This document shows positions 57,354-64,000 of a stretch of 64,000 bases of DNA, piece after piece. Every line of letters begins with the position of its first letter. Position 1 is the stretch's first letter. Under the pieces are notes generated by a model. It was given only the letters and a program-made list of their open reading frames with translations, had not been told where the DNA came from and did no database searches. The position numbers and the translations under genes are program-made. The DNA comes from Filosporella fistucella (lineage: Eukaryota > Ascomycota > Leotiomycetes > Helotiales), in the NCBI GenBank assembly GCA_030077755.1, contig JAQJZZ010000002.1, forward strand, positions 992,001 through 1,056,000, written 5' to 3'.

Positions 57354-58956
57354 CGTCAAGATACCGATATAGAGAATTAAATATGAAATTGATACATGGA
57401 ATAATAGAAGGGGGATGATTCCTAGTATTTTGATACAAAACAAGTCTGAGAGATGAAAAGAAATGCCTTCCAACGCCTCGGTATATGAGCAATCCTAACT
57501 CGGATCTTTCCCTGGCAAAGTCCTGGCGTTCGCCATTGACGCCCATGAAGAAACTCATGCAGGAGCAAAACGGAGTAGCATTGGGAGGATCTAATTAAGA
57601 GTGGGCGTTGGTCGCTAGATGGCAGCCATTGGGTAGACCAAATTCCCAACCAACGGCCAAGCAAGAAACCATGGTATTCTCTCATCCGAACGCACTGGAG
57701 CCAATGATACACCTCTAAACGCCAACCGGGAGAATCTTCAGATCTACTTAAAAAAGAGTTTACGCCCCAGCCGAAGCGTTTCAGATGTTGTCCAACAGCC
57801 GCTGGAGTGGTAATGTGGTTCTCAATACAAACGCCACCAACAGAATCCTTCAGACGGTAATTAGGCAAACAATGCTATTGCCATGTTATGAACTCACTAA
57901 CTTTTGTTTTCTGCACTTGCTAGGTTTTTTGTGATGATACAATCCACTTTGGGGGCTGTTTTGTGCCTGTGGCCTCGCGGTTGCTTGCCGGGCGCGTAAA
58001 TATATTGGGGGCAGGAAGCAATTCAACTATCGCTATATTAAGCACGGTGTAACAGGAATAAATAGACGCAGCGGAAGGTTGAAAGCATGTGTCTTTCATT
58101 CCATTAAGATACATTCATTGCCATACCTGGTGTATTGCCTCGCTAACCGGTTTCCGGATTATGATGGATGTTGTATTAAACTTCTTCTTTTGTCAGGAAT
58201 GAGGTAATCGACACATATTACTGTACAATGCGAAGGTGACGCTGATTAGTAAACAACCCGGATACATATTGTTAATGTGTTGAATTAACTTTCTGCTTGA
58301 AGTCCAGTGACTTATGTTTCCGAAAAGTGTGCGAATGAGCAGCCCGCAAACTTCTCGGAGACATTCAAAATCTGAGGCGCTGCTTATTAAATCTCTGAAC
58401 CCCTCGACTCACTAACGCACTTCGCGTCCTCGGCCTCGCATCATTCTGGAGGTCCACCGTCCCGAGCTCTGTCTTCTGAGGCATTTCATTGGAGCCGCGT
58501 ACGTCCCGTACATTGATTTCCTATCTCAGAATCAGCACTCAGTGCTGGCCAAGATCATTTGTAGCCTCAAATCCTAGACATTTGCCACGAAAGACCTTCA
58601 GTATTGGCCGTTTGTCAGCCAGAGAAACATCTGGTGGGGTGGGACTGCTCGGACTCGGATTATCTGTTACAGTAAGGAATGAGGGGGTTCTAGTTCCCGT
58701 GCAGACCATTCATGATTTGTTCATTTGCTACAGTTGGCTAGCACAGTGGTATTGACGACAAAGTATAAGTATAACCTTTCAATTCCGTCTTCCTAATTCT
58801 CAAAATCATTCAAAGCATTCAACTCAATCGACTTCCTCCATCTGATCTGAACAATATCAAAGCACTTTCGCAATTCAGAATTCGAATCATCAGACCACCA
58901 GTCACCAAATCGCTCATCCACAATCATATTAGACCATCAACCAACAGAATTTGAAA
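57354..58956. other. Divergent promoter region, membrane protein / NmrA gene
   Basis: 1.6 kb. A 148-codon minus-strand frame (57422-57868) has no family features and overlaps the leader of the membrane-protein gene. The NmrA side has tandem TATA-like AGTATAAG near 58762-58775 and a CA-rich leader. Confidence 0.4.
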
Positions 58957-60119
58957 ATGGCATCAAAGAAAATCCTCGTCGTCTTTGGAGCAACTGGAGT
59001 CCAAGGTGGCTCAGTTGTGAAATCAATTCTTGGAGATGCCAAAGTCCGCGAGCAATGGGCCATTCGTGGTGTTACTCGTGATGTGTCGAAACCATCTGCT
59101 AAAGCTTTGGAAAAACTTGGTGCTGAGACTGTAGCTGTAAGTGCTGAAATGCGAGGAATTTAGGTTAATGCAGTCAGATTACTAACTCCATTTTAGGCCG
59201 ATCTTAATGATGTCTCAACCTTGAAAAATGCTATGAAAGGAGCATATGCGGTCTTCGCCGTCACCAATTACTGGGAGTCTCACAGTGCGGAGGTGGAGAT
59301 GAAGCAAGGCAAAGCTATGGCAGATGCAGCCAAGGTAGGATCAAGAAAGTGCATTTGCTCGATTTGGCTAATCCCTGAACTAGGAAGCTGGAGTGCAGCA
59401 CTACGTCTGGAGTAGCTTGTTAAACATTACCGAGTGTGAGTAACATCCTCGAATGACAAAAGCTGTACACTGATTTCATTAGTATCAAAAGGTGCTCTTC
59501 CCGGAGTTAAGCACTTCGATTCGAAGGCCAAGATTGAGGACTATGTCCGTGAAATCGGCATTCCAGCAACATTCTTCCTTCCTGGATTTTACATGTCCAA
59601 TATTCCTGGTGGAATGATGAGACAGTTGCCTCCAAACAACGACTGGACTCTTGCTCTCCCAATTCCAACCAACTCCCAAGTTCCTCTTCTTGCCACCGCC
59701 AATGATACTGGGAAATTTGTGAAGGGAATCTTGCTTAATCGCGAGAAGACTCTTGGAAAGAGAATCTATGGAGCTACTGATTACTACACCCTGGAGCAAC
59801 TCGTTAATGAATTCAAAGAAGTATATCCAGAAGCTGGCAAGACTGCCAAGAATGTGGAGTTGCCTCACCAAGTTTTCAAGGATATCTTGGGCCAGTCCGG
59901 TATGCCAGAAGAGGGACGTGAAGAGTTGCTACAAAATATGCGTCTGTTGAACGAGTTTGGCTACTATGGAGGTGCGAGCTTGGATGAAAGCCTTTCGGTA
60001 AGCATAATTCGATTTGATCTTAGAAGAGATGCTGACAAGATACCTAGATCCTGCCAGAGAAAGCTACCACATGGAAAGAGTTCATCAAATCGGCACCAGC
60101 TTTCGCGGACTTGAAGTAA
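58957..60119 (+). CDS. NmrA-family NAD(P)-binding protein
   Basis: Five exons: 58957-59136, 59197-59334, 59384-59435, 59483-59997, 60048-60119; 318 aa. The start MASKKILVVFGATGVQGGSV gives the Rossmann loop GATGVQGG near residue 12. NmrA landmarks follow: VTRDVSKPSAKALEKLGAE, AADLNDVSTLKNAMKGAYAV across intron 1, EAGVQHYVWSSLLNIT in the tiny third exon, and HFDSKAKIEDYVREIGIPAT. The typical SDR Tyr-x3-Lys is not evident in the expected place, as in NmrA, which senses NAD(P) redox state and modulates GATA factor AreA in Aspergillus and Neurospora. Many relatives are instead enzymes, so the role remains open. Confidence 0.9.
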
Positions 60120-60930
60120 GGAACTGAAGAAAACAAATAAATGAAACATAAAAATCTTGTATCATGAAGAATATGAAGCCTTAAATCAGCATTTCCGGCC
60201 GATATGCAACCAACAAATGTGATGAAATCCATTGACATAATTTCCTCCGCATCTCCTGGAAGTGAATTTCAATTGTTTCTGCTGCTGATGTCCTACTATT
60301 GTACCAGAAACCGTACGGTCATTTCCCGTAAGAATTGTTGCATCCACATGTTGAATCGAAAGCACTCAAGTAGATCGTTGGTTTGGTTACATACAGGCAT
60401 TTTCGAACTTCTATGAGAAGAATGATGGAAATAATTATAATATGGATTTTCATGAAACAAGGCAATGCATCAAATATTCTTGAAGTCACAAGCCTTTGCT
60501 CCAGTACAAGCATGAATCATGTCGTGCAATAATCGTGGAATTGCCCAGGTCCCGTTAAGCCGAGGTTCATTACTGAACTACCAGCCTCCGACAGGCATTC
60601 GACCAACTAAATTGGTCCAGACTAAGCAATATCATTTCAGAACTCGAGTTCTGTCTATGTAATGCTTCGAATGTGATCTTGTCTCCTTATATGCGGCAAG
60701 TCAATGGTCGAAAGCGAATCGTTGATTGTTAAATACACCTCGACTCATACATCAGATTGAAACCCCCGCCCCAAATTTTCGCATCGCAGGAAACTCGGTA
60801 TTTCGCCTCACGTCACAAGCTTGGGCCGACACTCACAACCACGACAGAGCGATATTCTGCCCCAGCGACGAGGACGATAAGCCCGTAGAAGGTGGTCCGG
60901 AAGTCTTGAGGTGAAGCGCACGCTTATAAG
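60120..60930. other. Intergenic gap
   Basis: 3' flank of the NmrA-family gene and promoter of PEX13. No gene or motif recognised. Confidence 0.4.
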
Positions 60931-62379
60931 ATGGCTACGGTATCACCGCCAAAGCCTTGGGAAAGAGCAGGCGCTGGCGGCGCGACAAGTACAGGTTTGT
61001 TATTACCGCACCTGTTAATTGAATAAGAGAACTGGCGCTGATCATATTTGCTTCCCCAGCTCTGTCATCATCCGTAGGATTATCTACAGGAATCTCCACA
61101 GGGAATCCCATCACAAATCCTCAAACTACTGCTCCGACATCCACTTCCTCCGCACCGGCGATCCCCGAAAGGCCTTCCACTCTTACATCCGCTGTGAATA
61201 GAAACGCATCTGCATATTCTCCTTACGGCGCAAATAGACTTGGAGGTGTAGCTTCTCCTTACGGCGGGATGGGTTCAGCATACACATCGCCATATTCGAG
61301 GATGGGAGGCATGGGTGGGATGGGTTATGGTGGAATGGGCGGCATGGGAGGATATGGCTCGATGTACGGAGGGGGCATGTATGGTGGTATGGGAGGTATG
61401 GGTGGGATGTATGGCGGTATGCCAGGCGATCCGAATGATCCAAATGCCAGCTTGACACAAGGCTTCACACAAAGCACGCAAGCTACTTTCCAGATCATTG
61501 AGAGTATAGTTGGAGCTTTTGGAGGATTCGCTCAGATGCTGGAGAGCACATATATGGCTACTCATTCCAGTTTCTTTGGTATGTTGAAAACGCACGTATA
61601 TATCGATCTAGCTAACAGTTGTAGCGATGGTATCGGTGGCAGAACAGTTTGGAAATCTCCGGAATACCCTCGGCTCGATATTGGGAATATTCACCCTAAT
61701 GCGATGGTTACGGACTCTATTTGCAAAGATCACAGGGCGACCACCACCAGCTGATGCGACTTCTCTTACACCCAGCGCCTTCGCCAAATTTGAAGGCCGG
61801 AAGATGCTCCCAGACGGCACCTCAGCAGTAGCTCCAAGACCAAGCAAGAAGCCCTTCTTGTTCTTTTTGGCTGCGGCATTTGGTTTGCCGTATCTCATGG
61901 GCAAGCTCATTAAAGCTCTTGCAGCATCGCAAGAAGAAGAAGCTCGCAGATTAGCAGCGTCAGGACAAGTACAATTCGGACCGGATGGACAACCAATTCC
62001 TCAACAAATTGATCCTTCGAAATTGGAGTTCTGCCGTGTACTGTACGATTTCACACCCGAGACGGGAGCAGCTGTACAAGGAGTTGATTTGGAGGTAAAG
62101 AAGGGCGACTTGGTCGCTGTATTGAGCAAGAGTGACCCAATGGGGAATCCAAGTGAGTGGTGGAGATGCCGAGCCAGAGATGGACGTATGGGCTATTTAC
62201 CAGGCGTGTACCTTGAAGTCCAAAGGCGAGCAGGTCAACCTATCGCAGAAATCAAGAGTGCCAGCCAAAGCGGCTCTCGAACGAGTAGCATGACGAGTCA
62301 AAGCAAGCCACCAGCAGTTACCAGCAAGGCAGGAGATATGAGCGTAGAGAGCTTTCAAAAGAGCCAGTTTTATTCATGA
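60931..62379 (+). CDS. PEX13: Peroxisomal import docking protein Pex13
   Basis: Exons 60931-60994, 61060-61578 and 61625-62379; 445 aa. The start MATVSPPKPWERAGAGG carries the PPKPWE motif common to Pex13. A Gly/Met/Tyr-rich segment (about 93-140, many MGGMG and MYGG units) follows, then QATFQIIESIVGAFGGFAQM and AEQFGNLRNTLGSILGIF, the membrane-inserted part, and RPSKKPFLFFLAAAFGLPYL. An SH3 domain sits at about 322-388 (RVLYDFTPETGAAVQGVDLE, GDLVAVLS, EWWRCRARDGRMGYLPGVYL). Pex13 docks Pex5/Pex7 receptors together with Pex14 in the peroxisome membrane; the YG-rich tract has been proposed to form a selective gel. Confidence 0.95.
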
Positions 62380-62897
62380 GTAATACATTCTCATTTTCTT
62401 TGTCATGCAAGTTTGGGAGCGGGTTTTGGGCGGAAAAAGGCCTATGATGGATCTGGATGGACATTGTAGATAGGCGTTATGTAATTATACGTGGTTTTAT
62501 GACTTACTATACACTTTTGATTCAATAATCATGTTTATAGGTGTCATTAAGTAATTTCGATTTTGAAAATCAAGCTAGCATATATGCAAATTTCTCTTTT
62601 GATCGTTTACAAGTTTTGCGTCTCCAAGATAGGAGATATCATTCCTCATACACGATGCCTTTTTCGTATTCCCTAACACTATTGTGGGAGATGAGGCTCC
62701 TTTTTTAGTAGACACTAACCTGTCTTTGCTTTCTATAGACCTTCAAACATCATCAAATATCCTCCATGTATAAGGATTCCAAGTGAGATACTTATACACA
62801 CCAGAAGGTAAAGAGCAAAGGGTCATCTGTTCCCGCTACACATTCAACTACTCTGAAGGCCCCTTAGTCAAGCCTATTTTCAGCAATTTCAAGCTTG
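62380..62897. other. 3' flank of PEX13
   Basis: AT-rich, without a gene. The first repeat relative (TTTCGTTACATGACGGC) appears at its right end. Confidence 0.4.
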
Positions 62898-62914
62898 TTT
62901 CGTTACATGACGGC
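62898..62914 (-). repeat. Outlying copy of the TTCGTTGCA repeat
   Basis: TTTCGTTACATGACGGC resembles the reverse complement of the unit at 63008-63025, with one or two changes. Confidence 0.4.
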
Positions 62915-63007
62915 AGGTGAATATTTCCTTTCTTCACTTCCCCTACTAGCGTTGAACATAGCTATGATGAGGTACACCTGTATAAGTGAAGGAAAGAAAT
63001 TTGTTTC

Positions 63008-63228
63008 AGTCGTCATGCAACGAAACTTTTTTAGTAGCCGCTTCAAGTATTATATGAGATGAAAAATTTCTTGTCGTCTTGCAACGAAGCGCTAAGAGCA
63101 GCTGCTTCAAGTATTATATCAGATGAAAACTTGCTAGTCGTCTTGCAACGAAGCGTTTTAGAGTAGCTTATTCACTGGATTTATCCTTTGATGGGATGAA
63201 AGTTTTCCAGACGTCTTGCAACGAAGTA
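63008..63228 (+). repeat. Forward array of GTCGTCTTGCAACGAAG units
   Basis: Four copies begin at 63009, 63073, 63137 and 63210 (spacing 64, 64 and 73 bp). Between the first two pairs the intervening sequence also repeats (GCTTCAAGTATTATATNAGATGAAAA), so the unit is a 64-bp tandem repeat. Confidence 0.75.
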
Positions 63229-63299
63229 CCTGCCTTATCCTAGCAGAAGGGGATTTCTCCCCTCCCTTGCCTGTCAGCTCAATTAAGCTTGTATCAAAC

Positions 63300-63632
63300 T
63301 TTCGTTGCACTCCGTTGCTTACTAGTCCGCTTTCCTTACTATATTAACTTCCCTTTTAAGGTTATTACTCTATTCGAGTTCTTTGAAATTTCGTTGCACT
63401 CCGTCCTTATTAGCTTGCTTTCCTCTTAAGGCATTCTAAGGATTTCGTTGCACTCCGTCGTTTACTAGCTTGTCTTCCCCTAAGGCAACCGCAGAATTCG
63501 TTGCACTCCGTCCTCACTAGCTTAATTCTTGAGGTGTTTATAGAATTCCGCTGCACTCTGTCATTTACTAGCTTCATTTGTTTTAAGCTTTATCTGAAAT
63601 TTCGTTGCACTGCGTCGTTCACTAGTCTACTT
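63300..63632 (-). repeat. Reverse array of TTTCGTTGCACTCCGTC units
   Basis: Six copies begin near 63300, 63389, 63443, 63495, 63544 and 63600, most 50-55 bp apart. Each is followed by a variable TT(T/C)ACTAGC tail. The core TTCGTTGCA and the ACTAGC tail are the reverse complement of the forward array's core and its GCTAGT lead. Confidence 0.75.
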
Positions 63633-64000
63633 TCTGCTTATAAGGGCTTGTGGACTTAGAATTCCCGCTATGTGAAAGCTCAGGTGCTTTACTTTCACTT
63701 TACCTAAGCTTCTATATTATAGAAGAGTTGAATTTGCTTAGAGTATAACATTAAATATATAGAGAATAGTTACAGATAGAAGATCTAACTTATTGTATTT
63801 GATTGTTTATATTTCAAAGGCATGGTTTAAAAGCATATTAGTAGAGTCTTCCTAGATATATATATCTTATATTACTTACTCCGCTAAGTAACGAGGTTTG
63901 CTTTCATATATTTCAAAGCAGCCTCAAAAATTGCTTTCATTTCCCTTATTATCAGATGTTTAGTCAAAGAAAGTGGTTGCCACTTGGCATAGGACAGAGT
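63633..64000. other. AT-rich right edge
   Basis: Strongly AT-rich, with a 17-bp perfect palindrome at 63709-63725 (CTTCTATATTATAGAAG) and runs of TATATA near 63859-63868. No gene. Confidence 0.5.

Noticed and set aside
57422..57868. 148-codon minus-strand frame upstream of the membrane-protein gene
   Set aside because: No recognised motif, and it lies in the expected leader of the gene starting at 57353.
61183..61595. Minus-strand frames inside PEX13, rich in His, Pro and Ser
   Set aside because: They are shadows of the Gly/Met/Tyr-rich repeat of Pex13 read in antisense.
63008..63632. CRISPR-like array
   Set aside because: Fungal nuclear DNA; units are degenerate, spacers share sequence, and no cas genes exist.

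Overview
The window is nuclear DNA of a filamentous ascomycete (Pezizomycotina). Nearly every gene has short GT-AG introns (about 45-275 nt), intergenic spaces run from 0.2 to 4 kb, genes lie on both strands without operons, and the gene set is fungal: a HET-domain protein, Zn2Cys6 regulator, TmpA-like membrane protein, Pal1, Tos1, an Asp f 4-like secreted protein and NmrA. Gene content and style suggest Leotiomycetes (Helotiales), but that placement is inference. I rebuilt exon structures by hand from splice signals, codon phase and family conservation; every exon sum listed is a multiple of three.

Left part (1-7.6 kb): a decayed F-box-type gene, a HET-domain gene, a short-chain dehydrogenase and a Maf-type pyrophosphatase. 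Central-left (7.8-23.9 kb): a small bHLH-zip factor that shares a promoter region with Maf, mitochondrial threonyl-tRNA synthetase, a conserved membrane protein, an eroded reading frame (13.3-15.2 kb), a small secreted-protein candidate, Pal1, the U6 snRNA 3'-end phosphodiesterase Usb1, and a Zn2Cys6 transcription factor divergent from a Gal80-like oxidoreductase.

Centre (24-44.8 kb): a 3.8 kb gene-free stretch, then a ten-exon TmpA-like FAD/NAD membrane oxidoreductase followed in tandem by a flavodoxin-fold protein. After these come the 1452-residue cleavage/polyadenylation factor Cft1, an LMBD1-type lysosomal cobalamin transporter, an ANCHR-like zinc protein, a DUF3807 protein, an unrecognised coiled-coil protein and autophagy factor Atg14.

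Right part (44.8-64 kb): two neighbouring secreted or cell-wall genes (Asp f 4-like and Tos1), a multi-pass membrane protein with a glycosylated ectodomain, an NmrA-family protein, and the peroxisomal docking protein Pex13. The last 1.1 kb holds short repeats in two opposing arrays that share the core TTCGTTGCA.

Most of the window is housekeeping. No clustered novel system of the defence or biosynthetic kind is visible. The best leads are the Zn2Cys6/Gal80-like divergent pair with a set of inverted GGAACTCC motifs between them, the TmpA-flavodoxin tandem, the converging repeat arrays at the right end, and a duplicated 16-residue module in Tos1.
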